Shown piece by piece: positions 46,280-55,923 of a stretch of DNA of 64,000 bases. Under the pieces are notes generated by a model that saw only the letters and a program-made list of their open reading frames with translations, was not told the DNA's origin and searched no databases. The position numbers and the translations under genes are program-made. The first letter of the stretch is position 1; each line of letters starts with the position of its first letter. The stretch comes from Turicibacter faecis. Lineage in GTDB: Bacteria; Bacillota_I; Bacilli_A; MOL361; Turicibacteraceae. Location of the stretch: positions 1,642,001 to 1,706,000 of the forward strand of contig NZ_AP028127.1 of assembly GCF_037076425.1 (NCBI RefSeq), given 5' to 3'.

Positions 46280-47507
46280 AGTTAATCATCACACGATCTC
46301 CACAGCGTAATGGTGTAGCCAACTCATCCTTATTATAAATTTCTTTTTCTGACACCCCATACTTTGTGCAAATATTTGTGATCGTTGTTTCCTCTTCTTG
46401 AACAAAAATGATTTTTAAAATGCTTTCCCCATCTGAAAATTGATTAGCAATTGAATCTTCATTTGAAACAACTGAAACTGACGTATTAGGGGCTAATTCT
46501 TCCATCTTTTCTGCCACTTCAAGCAACTCTGCTTCTTCTACTGGTTGTGTTGCTTCTACAACTGTTTCCACAACGTCTTCTACTGAATCATTTGTAATTG
46601 GATGTTCCCCTTCTAATGAGTATAACATATCAAAAATTTCTGATTTCTGTTGAGGTTTCACTGTGACTTCTGCAGCGTTCTCTTTCTTGATTGGAAATGG
46701 TAACACTTCATCTGTCTCTTCAACCTCTACCTCTTGGTGAACCACTGGAATTTCTGGAACAGCCTTATGATGCTCTTTTTCTACCTTAACTTCTTCCCCG
46801 ACCACTGGTTCTACAACCGTTACTTCAGTCTCTTTCGTTGGTTCTACTACATTTTCCACGGTTGAATCAGAAACAGTAGCTGTTTGCTTCTCAATCACTT
46901 TTTTAATCTTATCAGTTAAAGCTTCTTTACGCTCTTCAGCTAACATTGGATCAATAGCCTCGTGCATCGGTTGATGATCGAATACAACCTCGTCAAAATC
47001 GATATAATCCGAATCATCTTCTACTACTTCGATTTCGTTCACTTCCTCAACTGCAGGTTCTACTTCCACAACTTCACAAACCTCAGACTTAGCAACTTCG
47101 GCACCTTTATTAAACATCACAGGGGCCTGTGTTTGAGAGTCCTCTTCATGGTGATCCTCATCTACTAATTTCACCACATCACCTAAGTCATATCCTTCTA
47201 ATGTTAAATTTAAAGATAAGGCTAAACTATTATCACCTTTTACATCATAATCAAAATTCGTAATATCGGCATTAATATCCCCTTTTTTACCGCTATTAGG
47301 TAAAGTAATATCAAGTGGAATATGCTCAGTAAATGTTTTTTGTGTTCCCTCTGTTGTTAAGTACTCTCCATCAATCGATACATCGCCGCGTAAAGATAAA
47401 TAATCTCCTTCATCGTGCGCCTTTGTGCTTGGCACAATATTAAGCGATACGATATCTGCTATGTTGTTGATCGGTAATGTACAATCCCAATTAAATGAAT
47501 AACTCAT
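46263..47507 (-). CDS. spoVID: stage VI sporulation protein D (SpoVID-like)
   Basis: 414 residues. The N-terminal domain (about 1-125, with LSLRGDVSIDGEYL and HIPLDITLPNSGK) is the SpoVID coat-encasement domain. A long acidic, repetitive Glu/Val-rich linker (about 125-360) follows, then a C-terminal LysM domain (about 368-414, TNICTKYGVSEKEIYNKDEL). SpoVID guides coat proteins around the forespore and binds lipid II or glycan via LysM. Position before ysxE supports the call. AGGAGGG lies upstream of ATG 47507. Confidence 0.9.
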   Translation of the reverse strand: MSYSFNWDCTLPINNIADIVSLNIVPSTKAHDEGDYLSLRGDVSIDGEYLTTEGTQKTFTEHIPLDITLPNSGKKGDINADITNFDYDVKGDNSLALSLNLTLEGYDLGDVVKLVDEDHHEEDSQTQAPVMFNKGAEVAKSEVCEVVEVEPAVEEVNEIEVVEDDSDYIDFDEVVFDHQPMHEAIDPMLAEERKEALTDKIKKVIEKQTATVSDSTVENVVEPTKETEVTVVEPVVGEEVKVEKEHHKAVPEIPVVHQEVEVEETDEVLPFPIKKENAAEVTVKPQQKSEIFDMLYSLEGEHPITNDSVEDVVETVVEATQPVEEAELLEVAEKMEELAPNTSVSVVSNEDSIANQFSDGESILKIIFVQEEETTITNICTKYGVSEKEIYNKDELATPLRCGDRVMINYGKLR

Positions 47508-47688
47508 GTTAGACCCTCCTAATTTGATATTTCAATTCATTATATTCTTCAAATTCTAAAATATGTGAAATCGAGATCAAAAATGATTCAACATTTCAAT
47601 TGAAAAACTTCCAAATTAATACGGATAAACATGAGCTCTCGTTTAAAACACCCCACATATCTATCTAACTAACCCATTTAAATCATAA

Positions 47689-47716
47689 AAAAAAGCATCC
47701 CTAAAGGATGCTTATT
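47689..47716 (-). terminator. terminator of infC-rpmI-rplT
   Basis: AAGCATCCTTTAGGGATGCTTTTTTTT on the minus strand. Confidence 0.9.
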
Positions 47717-47741
47717 CTCTTAAAAAATATGAAACAATAAA

Positions 47742-48101
47742 TTATTTATTCATTGCTTCTTTAGCTGTATTAGCTAAAGTTGCGAATGCAGCAGCATCAG
47801 AAACAGCTAAGTCTGCTAACATTTTACGGTTAACTTCGATTCCAGCTAATTTTAATCCGTGCATTAATTTGCTGTATGATAATCCGTTCATACGAGCAGC
47901 CGCATTGATACGAGTGATCCATAATTTACGGAAATCACGTTTTTTCTGACGACGGTCACGGTAAGCGTATTGTAATGATTTCATTACTTGCTCATTTGCT
48001 GTTTTGTATAATGTATGTTTAGATCCGAAATAACCTTTTGCTAATTTTAAAACGCGTTTACGACGTTTGCGTGATACAACTCCACCTTTTACACGTGGCA
48101 T
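47742..48101 (-). CDS. rplT: 50S ribosomal protein L20
   Basis: 119 residues beginning [20 protein letters not shown]; typical length. It binds 23S rRNA early in 50S assembly and, in Firmicutes, the mRNA leader of its own operon to repress it. Last gene of infC-rpmI-rplT. GGAGG upstream. Confidence 0.98.
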   Translation of the reverse strand: MPRVKGGVVSRKRRKRVLKLAKGYFGSKHTLYKTANEQVMKSLQYAYRDRRQKKRDFRKLWITRINAAARMNGLSYSKLMHGLKLAGIEVNRKMLADLAVSDAAAFATLANTAKEAMNK

Positions 48102-48144
48102 AATGAGTTCCTCCTTTGTTGTTACGAAAAATGTTTAGTGATTA

Positions 48145-48342
48145 TTATAAGCTATATAACATATCTTTAATACGTTTGTAATCGCTATTAGATACAACAG
48201 CTGATTTAGCTAAGTGTTTCTTTTGTTTTGTTGTTTTGTTATGAGCTAAATGGCTTGTATAAGCGTGAGAACGTTTTAATTTTCCTGATCCTGTACGTTT
48301 AAAGCGTTTAGCAGCTCCACGATGAGATTTCATTTTTGGCAT
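48145..48342 (-). CDS. rpmI: 50S ribosomal protein L35
   Basis: 65 residues, [21 protein letters not shown], the standard L35 start and length. Between infC and rplT. Confidence 0.98.
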   Translation of the reverse strand: MPKMKSHRGAAKRFKRTGSGKLKRSHAYTSHLAHNKTTKQKKHLAKSAVVSNSDYKRIKDMLYSL

Positions 48343-48366
48343 GGTAGAGTTCCTCCTTTATCTTTT

Positions 48367-48894
48367 CTACTTTTTCTTTGGTGCTAAAACGAGAAACATT
48401 GAGCGTCCGTCAAGTTTAGGATTTGATTCTAAATCCGCAATCTCAGCGCACCCCTCAGCAAAGCGAGTTAAAACGTTACGTCCAAATTCCGTGTGTGCGA
48501 TTTCTCGTCCTTTAAAACGTACACTTACTTTAACTTTATCACCTTTTGCAAGGAATTTTTGTGCATTTTTCAACTTTGTATTAAAGTCGTGTTGCTCAAT
48601 GTTAGGACTTAAACGAACTTCTTTTAAACTCACAGTCGTTTGGTTTTTACGAGCCTCACGAGCGTGACGTTGTTGTTCGTAACGGTATTTACCATAATCC
48701 ATAATACGACAAACAATTGGGTTAGCTTGTGGTGCAACACATACTAAATCTAAGTTTTTCTCAGAAGCAGCACGTAATGCATCTTTACGTTGCATTAATC
48801 CTAATTGCTCACGATTCGGACCAATCACTAACATTTCCTTTGCACGGATATCTTCATTGATTAAGCTCTCGTTTTTTACATTTTTCTTGCTAAT
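48367..48894 (-). CDS. infC: translation initiation factor IF-3, ATT start codon
   Basis: 175 residues. The N-domain ([23 protein letters not shown]) and C-domain ([20 protein letters not shown] and FLVLAPKKK) are complete. The frame reads TTG GAG GTG CTC ATC ATT AGC AAG from 48909; the TTG lies inside the GGAGGTG ribosome site, and the only start at proper distance (8 bases) is ATT at 48892-48894 (ATC at 48895 is 5 bases). infC is the classic gene with an AUU start, through which IF-3 limits its own translation. First gene of the infC-rpmI-rplT operon, downstream of thrS as in Bacillus. Confidence 0.92.
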   Translation of the reverse strand: MSKKNVKNESLINEDIRAKEMLVIGPNREQLGLMQRKDALRAASEKNLDLVCVAPQANPIVCRIMDYGKYRYEQQRHAREARKNQTTVSLKEVRLSPNIEQHDFNTKLKNAQKFLAKGDKVKVSVRFKGREIAHTEFGRNVLTRFAEGCAEIADLESNPKLDGRSMFLVLAPKKK

Positions 48895-48909
48895 GATGAG
48901 CACCTCCAA

Positions 48910-49085
48910 TTTTATAGAACATTCATGGAAAAAAAGAAAAACGCAAGCACTATAACCTAAGATAAAGCGCCCACGTTTAAATCACAATCACGTAACATCG
49001 TAACGATGTGACCTTGAACCTATCAACTGAAGCTGATCAGGTGAGAAGTGGGTACTTCTTCTTTCCACATGATATTCACATTTAT
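48910..49085 (-). promoter_or_regulatory. infC operon leader (L20-leader-type RNA candidate)
   Basis: About 175 bp of leader with several inverted segments (GTCACATCG/CGATGTTACGTGA and GGTTATAGTGC...) and a T-rich run (GCGTTTTTCTTTTTTTCC) just before the ribosome site, in the position of the Firmicute L20 leader. The assignment is by position and general structure. Confidence 0.6.
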
Positions 49086-49123
49086 TAATTTTAACACCTC
49101 AATTAGTTTATGTCAACTAGGTA

Positions 49124-50128
49124 TTAAATATTCTTCAATTTTTTTAGATTATCATCATTTAACAATGGACTTTGCATTAATAGCTGTAAAGCTTCATCAT
49201 TAATGATTTGATCCTCGATTAGTTTACCATACGTTCCGTTACAAAGCAACTCTTTATAATAAGAATTAAAAATTTCCAATGTTAACACATCTTCGTCAAT
49301 ATACCTCTTCATTTGTCTTAAATGTTTACTCATACTTATTTTATCAATAGTTTCATAATCAAAAAACTTTAAATACGCAGTTGGTGTTGCAAATAACGGT
49401 GTTATCATTTCAAAGGAAGACTGAATCTTCACTCGCTTCGCAGGTTCTTGATCGATGTATTCCTTTAAATATTCAAAATCGACCTCATTATTAGCATATA
49501 ACAACTCCATCTCATCCCCAAACAAACGCATTCCCTTTTGAACTTTATAATACGGTTCAGAAAGATCATCGACAAATGCCCCAATTACCGGATTAATGTG
49601 CAACAAAAGTTGGCTTACTGAATATTTTCCGACAACCCCAAACAAAGGAAAGGATAAAATAAAAAGAATGACTAAAAGATATGTATACGCATGTAAGGCA
49701 CTTAAACATCCACTTAAAAGATGGTCCACCTTACGATCAAACTTAATTTGCGGACATAAATAGTTTTCCCATTCATAGTTCACTGAAAAAACATAGAGTA
49801 AACTTTTAAATACGGCAAATAGCAAAATAAATAAAATCATAAAAATAATAAACGGAAGCACGTATTGCTCATAAGGTTGAAGAACGTAACTAAAACTTTC
49901 CGGAATCCATGAAGAAAAATCAAAGGTTGAAAAAAAGCGATTCATCAGCATCGTGGTAATTCCAAAAGAAAGGACGCCAGCTAAAATCATCGATGCTAAT
50001 TGCATTAACAAGTGAAGCAAATTCAAACGATACGAACGCTTATAATAGGTTGATACGATTAAATAAAAAACAGCAATGATTGCTAGATCTAAGATTAAAC
50101 TTTTTATCACTTCTGTTACCCCCATCAT
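49124..50128 (-). CDS. CvpA-like polytopic membrane protein
   Basis: About 334 residues. Five or so hydrophobic segments in the first half (LILDLAIIAVFYLIVSTYY, LLMQLASMILAGVLSFGI, LPFIIFMILFILLFAVF and others) resemble the CvpA/colicin-V-production fold; the second half is soluble and helical. The frame opens at TTG 50143 with AAGGAA upstream, but two ATGs at 50128/50125 are more ordinary starts. The gene lies upstream of infC. Function unknown. Confidence 0.6.
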   Translation of the reverse strand: MMGVTEVIKSLILDLAIIAVFYLIVSTYYKRSYRLNLLHLLMQLASMILAGVLSFGITTMLMNRFFSTFDFSSWIPESFSYVLQPYEQYVLPFIIFMILFILLFAVFKSLLYVFSVNYEWENYLCPQIKFDRKVDHLLSGCLSALHAYTYLLVILFILSFPLFGVVGKYSVSQLLLHINPVIGAFVDDLSEPYYKVQKGMRLFGDEMELLYANNEVDFEYLKEYIDQEPAKRVKIQSSFEMITPLFATPTAYLKFFDYETIDKISMSKHLRQMKRYIDEDVLTLEIFNSYYKELLCNGTYGKLIEDQIINDEALQLLMQSPLLNDDNLKKLKNI

Positions 50129-50227
50129 GTAAGACTCTCTCAAACTATTCCTTACATTTTAAGCCATCACCCTTATATTTATGCCCATGAACGTTCCACT
50201 TTTTCAGCTAACAAAATCTCTTTCAAC

Positions 50228-50274
50228 GACAAAAAAAACACTTAAACGCCATTAAGCCTTTAAGTGTTTTTTTA
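50228..50274 (-). terminator. terminator, near-copy of the thrS terminator
   Basis: AAAAAACACTTAAAGGC and GCGTTTAAGTGTTTTTTTT arms. The same roughly 45-bp block, including flanking CTTTCAACGACAAAAA, recurs at 52640-52685 after thrS. Confidence 0.85.
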
Positions 50275-50378
50275 TTTCATTACAGGGATTATCCCCTATC
50301 ATCTTAATGATTATCCCTTCTAAATATCAATCGAAACCGATAAGATACGTTTTTTCATCACAATCTTCAAAGATAGCA

Positions 50379-50411
50379 AAAAGGCAAGATTCGTTCATCT
50401 TGCCCTTTTGG
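50379..50411 (-). terminator. terminator of the 50450 gene
   Basis: AAAAGGGCAAGATGAACGAATCTTGCCTTTTTGC on the minus strand (a GGCAAGAT/ATCTTGCC stem). Confidence 0.85.
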
Positions 50412-50449
50412 GTAATCTCTTAATCGTTTTAGTTTCTTTTTCACCTGCG

Positions 50450-51637
50450 CTATTTGTCAGAATCCTTTTTAATTAAATCCATCGAAATATCAACGAGTGT
50501 TGGCGTCCTACTATCCAAGCTTTCAAGGGTCGTCGTCCCTAGTTTACTAAAGTTGGCATCATAAACATCTAATTCTATGTTTTCTCCTTCGTAAAGACGA
50601 TTTTCTAATAAGATGATTTGATTTTGAAAGTCAAATCCAGCCATCCGTTTATCCCCGTACAAAAACACTTCATAATTCGCATTCTCGATATCATTTAAGT
50701 CTATTTTTAATAGTAAATTATCCTCTTGATACAATCCCTTTTGATAGTCTGAGGCTTCCGACGATTTATTACAAAGAACCTCCAAAAACAATTCATCGTC
50801 ACTAAGACTAAATCTAGAAGCCGGAACACATTGCTCGCGTTCTTTCGAGTCTGTTTCAGGATAGCTTACTTTCTTTTGAATAGTCAGATTCTCATCAACT
50901 TCCAAAATCATAAACGAGCCATTTTCCTCGTCAGTCCCAAATATAAACAACTTATTATTAGCGTGATAGAACTCAATAGGACCATCATTTATTCCGAGAT
51001 TATCTCTAATATCGCAAGAATAAAGTAAATTAAATGATAAATCATAGACTAAAATTTTCTCCTCAATTATTAGATTGTCATCCTCATCTAATTCGGGAGA
51101 AGCTGTGTTAGCGTATAGAAAAATTTTATTATTAAACATGACACCATTTCTTATAGCCAGTTCACTTTCAAACTCCTTACAAACCCACTCATCTGCCAAA
51201 TAGCACGCCCCAGAATTATATAACCCTTCCTCGGCGAATCCTCCATTCACGGTTAAAAAAAGCTGTTGAGAGAATGGATTAATCACATCATAAATTTTAT
51301 TTAAGGTCGGTAGCGTTGTAATTTCTTTTGTGTCATAATCATAGAATGACGGCGTTTTGGCAATATAGCCATCAAAATACACTTGCTGACCGAGTTGTTT
51401 CAGGTAAGAATACTCAATTCCTGTTTCCACTGGAAACTCCTCATAGTTTTTTACCCTTCCTTGATCGTCCGTTGTCACTAAGACGGAGTTGTTATACGGA
51501 TCTTGACTTACAATATATTTCGCACTAAACTCAGTGGCCGAATCCGATGGACCCCCCTGCTTCATCTGATGAAAGACATAGGAAGCAAGTACAATAAAAA
51601 TAAGTAAGCCACCCAATTGTAACACTCTTTTTCTCAT
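50450..51637 (-). CDS. secreted or membrane-anchored protein of unknown function
   Basis: 395 residues. One N-terminal hydrophobic helix (about 6-24, LQLGGLLIFIVLASYVF) acts as signal or anchor. The rest is a beta-rich series of segments (NNSVLVTTDDQGR, KLFIFGTDEENGSFMIL, NQIILLENRLY) suggestive of a beta-propeller without clear repeats. It is 18 bp after the hydrolase gene on the same strand and probably co-transcribed. No family recognised. Confidence 0.6.
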   Translation of the reverse strand: MRKRVLQLGGLLIFIVLASYVFHQMKQGGPSDSATEFSAKYIVSQDPYNNSVLVTTDDQGRVKNYEEFPVETGIEYSYLKQLGQQVYFDGYIAKTPSFYDYDTKEITTLPTLNKIYDVINPFSQQLFLTVNGGFAEEGLYNSGACYLADEWVCKEFESELAIRNGVMFNNKIFLYANTASPELDEDDNLIIEEKILVYDLSFNLLYSCDIRDNLGINDGPIEFYHANNKLFIFGTDEENGSFMILEVDENLTIQKKVSYPETDSKEREQCVPASRFSLSDDELFLEVLCNKSSEASDYQKGLYQEDNLLLKIDLNDIENANYEVFLYGDKRMAGFDFQNQIILLENRLYEGENIELDVYDANFSKLGTTTLESLDSRTPTLVDISMDLIKKDSDK

Positions 51638-51655
51638 ATTAATCCCCTTTTTTCA

Positions 51656-52480
51656 TTATTTTACCTTCTGATAGAAAAATACATTATCATCCCATAAAAT
51701 CTGATACGGAGTGACACCTACAATACCTGATGGAATCGGAAAGCTTGTTTTAGCATTCCCTACATTATAACCAGCCGCCAACCACGCCTTGTATACTAAT
51801 TTTGAACAGTACCAAGCATTTGTGCTAGATAGTGTAGTTTTAATTGCATATGGTTTTCCTATTTGTTGCCTTGCATAATTCACAGCTGTTTTATACTTCG
51901 CTTGAGTTGCCCCGCCCACGTATAACTCATCCGTGTTATATTTTGCCCAAAACGACTTATATCTATTTTTACTAGCCACTCCGAAGTCTGGGTGCGCTTC
52001 GATCACATAATTGGTTGTAAAATCAGCAATACCCGCATGACCATGGTTCCACTCTACATATACCCCTCCTGTCTTAGGCCATCTCCACGAAAAGGTCTTA
52101 TCCATACTAATTAAGATATCACCATAATTAGTCCAGTCTGCCCTAGCTGTATAATTTACACTATTAGGGACTAAGCTATCCTTTTTCATTTCTGTAATAG
52201 CATCAATCTCCTCTCTATTTAAATCCGCTATAACTTCTAAGACATTTCTAGTAGCATCTTACCTTTCATCCTCGGGTAACTTATCAATAATAGGTTGATT
52301 CAAATCCCTAATTTGTTGTGAATAGGTTTTTAAATCACTTGAACGCATAAGAAAATCTTCAGGCATTATTACCTCATAGTCTGATTTTGCAAAAACACCC
52401 TCTGCATTTGCTAATGACATACTTGTAGCCATAAATAGGCCAATAATAACTTTGCTAGTTACTTTCATATAAACTCTCAT
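51656..52480 (-). pseudogene. secreted YiiX/NlpC-P60-like hydrolase with in-frame stop
   Basis: One frame of 275 codons runs from 52480 (or ATG 52468) to 51656, interrupted only by TAA at 52259-52261. The first part has a signal peptide (KVIIGLFMATSMSLANAEGVFA). After the stop the frame continues DATRNVLEVIADLNREEI, then the papain-like part: GDILISMD, HGHAGI (catalytic His) and AWYCSKLVYKAW (catalytic Cys), the order seen in permuted YiiX/NlpC-type amidases. ATG 52189 could restart translation but would lack the signal peptide. Hence probably inactive, unless the stop is read through or the base call is wrong. Confidence 0.75.
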
Positions 52481-52639
52481 CTCCTTAATAGTTATTAAAT
52501 TAATCCCCTATAAAATTTCAGATCAATTCCTCTACAATTTTACAAAAAAACTTTTTTCTGTCAATATACCACAAAAAAATACATTTATGGAATTTATGCT
52601 TTTAATAATATTTATGACAAATAATCCCTTTCTCTTTCA

Positions 52640-52686
52640 ACGACAAAAAAACACTTAAACGCCATTAAGCCTTTAGGTGTTTTTTT
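52640..52686 (-). terminator. terminator of thrS
   Basis: AAAAAAACACCTAAAGGC / GCGTTTAAGTGTTTTTTT arms directly after the thrS stop; near-identical copy at 50228. Confidence 0.85.
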
Positions 52687-52705
52687 ATTTCATCACATGG
52701 ATCAA

Positions 52706-54643
52706 TTATTCAGGTAGATAATTTTTACGTTCTGCAATTTCATCTACTAAGAAATGGATAAATTCTTTTAATGGTAATGTTGTTGTTTTTTGTTCTCCAA
52801 AGCGGCGGAATGTCACTTCTTTATTCGCAACCTCTTTATCTCCTAAAACAATAGACATTGGAACCTTTTTAGTTTGTGATTCACGGATTTTATATCCCAT
52901 TTTTTCTTCACGATCGTCTAATTCGAAGCGAACTTTATATTTACGTAACTCTTTCGCTACTTCTTGCGCATACTCTAAATGATATTGGTTATTTACTGGA
53001 ATCACAGTGACTTGTGTTGGTGCTAACCATAATGGGAATGCCCCTTTATAAGTTTCAATTAAGTAGGCCATAAAACGTTCATATGTTCCGATTAATCCAC
53101 GGTGCATAACGACAGGACGCACTTTTTCTCCTGTTTCAGAAACGTATGTTAAATCAAAACGTTCTGGTAATAAGAAGTCTAACTGAATAGTTGACATAGT
53201 GATATCATGTCCTAATGCTGTTTTAATTTGAATATCTAATTTAGGACCGTAGAAGGCTGCTTCTCCTTCCGCTTCAATAAACGGAATATTATTTTCAACT
53301 AATGTTTCACGTAACATTGATTCTGCTGTTTCCCACATTTGATCATCATCAAAATACTTTTCTTTATTTTGAGGGTCACGAAGTGACAGACGATAATAGT
53401 TAATTTCCACTCCGAAATCTTTGATTACTCGGTGAATTAACTCTAAGCAGCGTGAGAACTCTTCCTTAATTTGATCAGGACGAACAAATAAGTGAGAATC
53501 TGTTAATGTCATCGCACGAACACGTTCAAGACCTGTTAACGCACCTGAAGCTTCAAAACGGTGTTGAATAACTTGCTCAGCATAGCGAATTGGTAAATCA
53601 CGATATGAACGTAATTTTGTTTTATAAACCATCATATGATGCGGACAAGACATTGGACGTAACACAAGCTCTTCATTATCCATCTCCATTGGAACAAACA
53701 TATCTTCTTTATAGTGTGACCAGTGTCCTGATGTACGATATAAATCAACTGATCCAAGAACTGGTGTCGCTACGTGTTGATATCCGTATTCTTCCTCTAA
53801 ATCGATAATGTAACGTTCAATTTGTTGGCGAACCTTCATTCCGTTTGGTAACCAAATAGGTAATCCCTGTCCAACTAATGGACTGAATGTAAATAATTCT
53901 AATTCACGTCCGATTTTTTTATGATCGCGCTCTTTACGCTCTTCTAAAATACGTAAATGTTCAGCTAATTGATCTTTCGTATTCGCAGCTGCCCCATAAA
54001 TACGTGTTAACATTTTATTATCACTGTCTCCACGCCAATAAGCACCAGCCACATTTAATAATTTAAAGAATTTAATATCTTTTGTATTTGCAACGTGAAC
54101 CCCACTACATAAGTCAGTGAAATCACCTTCTGAATAAGTAGTAATCACTTCGTTAGCTGGAATAGCGTCAATTAATTCTAATTTATATTCATCGTTTGCA
54201 AATAACGCTTTTGCTTCCTCACGGCTTAATTCATGACGAACGATGGGTAAGGCTTCAGACGAAATTTTGTGCATCATCTTTTCAATAGCTGCTAAATCCG
54301 CCTCTGTGATTTTTGCTTCTGTATCAATATCATAGTAGAACCCATCTTCAATCGCTGGACCTACCCCAAATTTTGCATCTGGATATAAACGTTTAACAGC
54401 TGCCGCCATTAAATGCGCCGCTGAATGGTTGATAATTTCCCATGCTTCCGGACGATCATTTGTAATTAATTCAATTTTGGCATCTGCTTCAATCGGACGA
54501 GTGAAGTCATATAAATGTCCGTTCACCTTTGCAGCCACGCATCGTTTACGTAATCCTGGTGAAATAGATTGTGCAATCGCCTCAGCGGTTACTCCTTTAT
54601 CAAATTGTTTTACATTTCCATCAGGGAAAGTAATGTTAATCAT
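52706..54643 (-). CDS. thrS: threonyl-tRNA synthetase
   Basis: 645 residues. TGS domain 1-62, editing domain with [10 protein letters not shown] (about 73-82) and [10 protein letters not shown], class II catalytic core ([20 protein letters not shown], then GGLIGTYER-type motif 3 as [13 protein letters not shown]) and a C-terminal anticodon-binding domain. It charges tRNA-Thr, encoded four times in the arrays. A Thr-type T-box precedes it. GGAGGAAAT lies upstream of ATG 54643. Confidence 0.98.
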   Translation of the reverse strand: MINITFPDGNVKQFDKGVTAEAIAQSISPGLRKRCVAAKVNGHLYDFTRPIEADAKIELITNDRPEAWEIINHSAAHLMAAAVKRLYPDAKFGVGPAIEDGFYYDIDTEAKITEADLAAIEKMMHKISSEALPIVRHELSREEAKALFANDEYKLELIDAIPANEVITTYSEGDFTDLCSGVHVANTKDIKFFKLLNVAGAYWRGDSDNKMLTRIYGAAANTKDQLAEHLRILEERKERDHKKIGRELELFTFSPLVGQGLPIWLPNGMKVRQQIERYIIDLEEEYGYQHVATPVLGSVDLYRTSGHWSHYKEDMFVPMEMDNEELVLRPMSCPHHMMVYKTKLRSYRDLPIRYAEQVIQHRFEASGALTGLERVRAMTLTDSHLFVRPDQIKEEFSRCLELIHRVIKDFGVEINYYRLSLRDPQNKEKYFDDDQMWETAESMLRETLVENNIPFIEAEGEAAFYGPKLDIQIKTALGHDITMSTIQLDFLLPERFDLTYVSETGEKVRPVVMHRGLIGTYERFMAYLIETYKGAFPLWLAPTQVTVIPVNNQYHLEYAQEVAKELRKYKVRFELDDREEKMGYKIRESQTKKVPMSIVLGDKEVANKEVTFRRFGEQKTTTLPLKEFIHFLVDEIAERKNYLPE

Positions 54644-54695
54644 AATATTTCCTCCTTTTTGTATCTTTTGATAACGGGAGCGATTATTTTGACAA

Positions 54696-54925
54696 TAAAA
54701 AAAATCGCTCCTAATCTTTACAAGTAGGAACGATTAAAATCGCGGTACCATCCTAATTCCGATAAGAAAATTCTTATCAGCAACTTAATTTCGCTTTAAC
54801 GCAGCAAACGGGAATCTTTTTCAAGTCCAGTTCAAAGGGAGTAATTTAATAAGCGTTCTTAGTAACCTTTCAGCTAATAGTCACTTCTCTAAAAAGACGT
54901 TTTTATTAAACCGTATCCTTTTCAA
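54696..54925 (-). promoter_or_regulatory. T-box riboswitch, tRNA-Thr-responsive (thrS leader)
   Basis: Minus strand: AGCTGAAAGGTTACT in stem I, specifier region TTTGAACTGG with ACT (Thr) followed by G, and AATTAGGATGGTACCGCG as T-box. Terminator hairpin AATCGTTCCTA / TAGGAGCGATTTTTTTT at 54696-54738. The leader is directly next to thrS, in contrast to valS. Confidence 0.93.
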
Positions 54926-54963
54926 AACCTTTAATATTTATTTATATTATATCACTGAGTCAT

Positions 54964-54992
54964 ATTATAATGCATGATTTTTTTAAAATCAA
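54964..54992 (-). promoter_or_regulatory. promoter of the thrS leader
   Basis: Minus strand TTGATT, 17 bases, TATAAT. Confidence 0.8.
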
Positions 54993-55009
54993 GAAAAAAT
55001 CTGATGATT

Positions 55010-55918
55010 TCATCGTTTTTGTCGATAGTTTGTTCCTGCAATTTTAACGGGGACGGTTAAGGCCTTAATTCGTTCTAACACACGTGCTCCTTTAATCTCT
55101 TCGACTTCACCTTTTTGCGTATATGAATAGTGATGCTGCAATTGTTGATAGTCTAGATTAGAACTAAAGAAGGTTGGTAGCCCCTGATGCATGCGATAAT
55201 TCAAAATGCGTCCAAGGACTTCATCCCTCATCCAACTCGTCATTGACTCACTTCCAATATCATCAAGCATGAGAACCTCAATCTCTTTGAGTTGCTCAAT
55301 CTTATCGTAAGCACCATTCGTTTCACTATTAAAGCCTGATTTAATTTCAGCAATAAGTTCCGGAAAGTAAACGAGCCCACAAACAATTCCTCGTTGCGAT
55401 AAAATATTAGCTATTGCACTTAACATATACGTTTTTCCTGTCCCAAACGGTCCATATAAATAAAGACCTCTTCCCTTTTTGGTCGACATATATTCGTTAA
55501 TAAATAACGTCGCTTTTTCATAAAATTCCACCCGTTCAGGGTCCATAATAAATCTTTCGAAATTAGCGTTTAAAATGTCTGATGGCATATGAAAACTTTT
55601 AATATTTTCTAAATGACGTTGATTTAAAGCATATTGGCACGGCGTATATGACACCTTTAACTGTTTATGGACCGGCTTTAACATCGGATAATGCCCCTTT
55701 ACCGGTTGGCAACAGTGATCAATCCCTTTACATCCCTGACACTTCTCTTTATTTCTTAAAAACTCATCTAAATCAGAAATATAACTCGAAATTAATGAAA
55801 GTTCAATTTCATCGCCATACTGGCTTAACGCTTCTTTAATCGATGGATCATCAATAATTTCACGATAGGCCTCCTGAGCATTTTTAGGTTTTGCCATTAA
55901 CTCCCCAATCCGTTGCAT
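55010..55918 (-). CDS. dnaI: primosomal protein DnaI (helicase loader)
   Basis: About 302 residues. N-terminal zinc-binding cluster (CQGCKGIDHCCQ), AAA+ domain with GPFGTGKTYMLSAI (Walker A), VLMLDDIGSE (Walker B) and an arginine-finger region. It loads the replicative helicase DnaC. ATG 55918 has AAAGGG about 8 bases upstream; an in-frame GTG at 55927 overlaps the dnaB stop. Coupled to dnaB. Confidence 0.95.
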   Translation of the reverse strand: MQRIGELMAKPKNAQEAYREIIDDPSIKEALSQYGDEIELSLISSYISDLDEFLRNKEKCQGCKGIDHCCQPVKGHYPMLKPVHKQLKVSYTPCQYALNQRHLENIKSFHMPSDILNANFERFIMDPERVEFYEKATLFINEYMSTKKGRGLYLYGPFGTGKTYMLSAIANILSQRGIVCGLVYFPELIAEIKSGFNSETNGAYDKIEQLKEIEVLMLDDIGSESMTSWMRDEVLGRILNYRMHQGLPTFFSSNLDYQQLQHHYSYTQKGEVEEIKGARVLERIKALTVPVKIAGTNYRQKR

Positions 55919-55923
55919 CTTGC

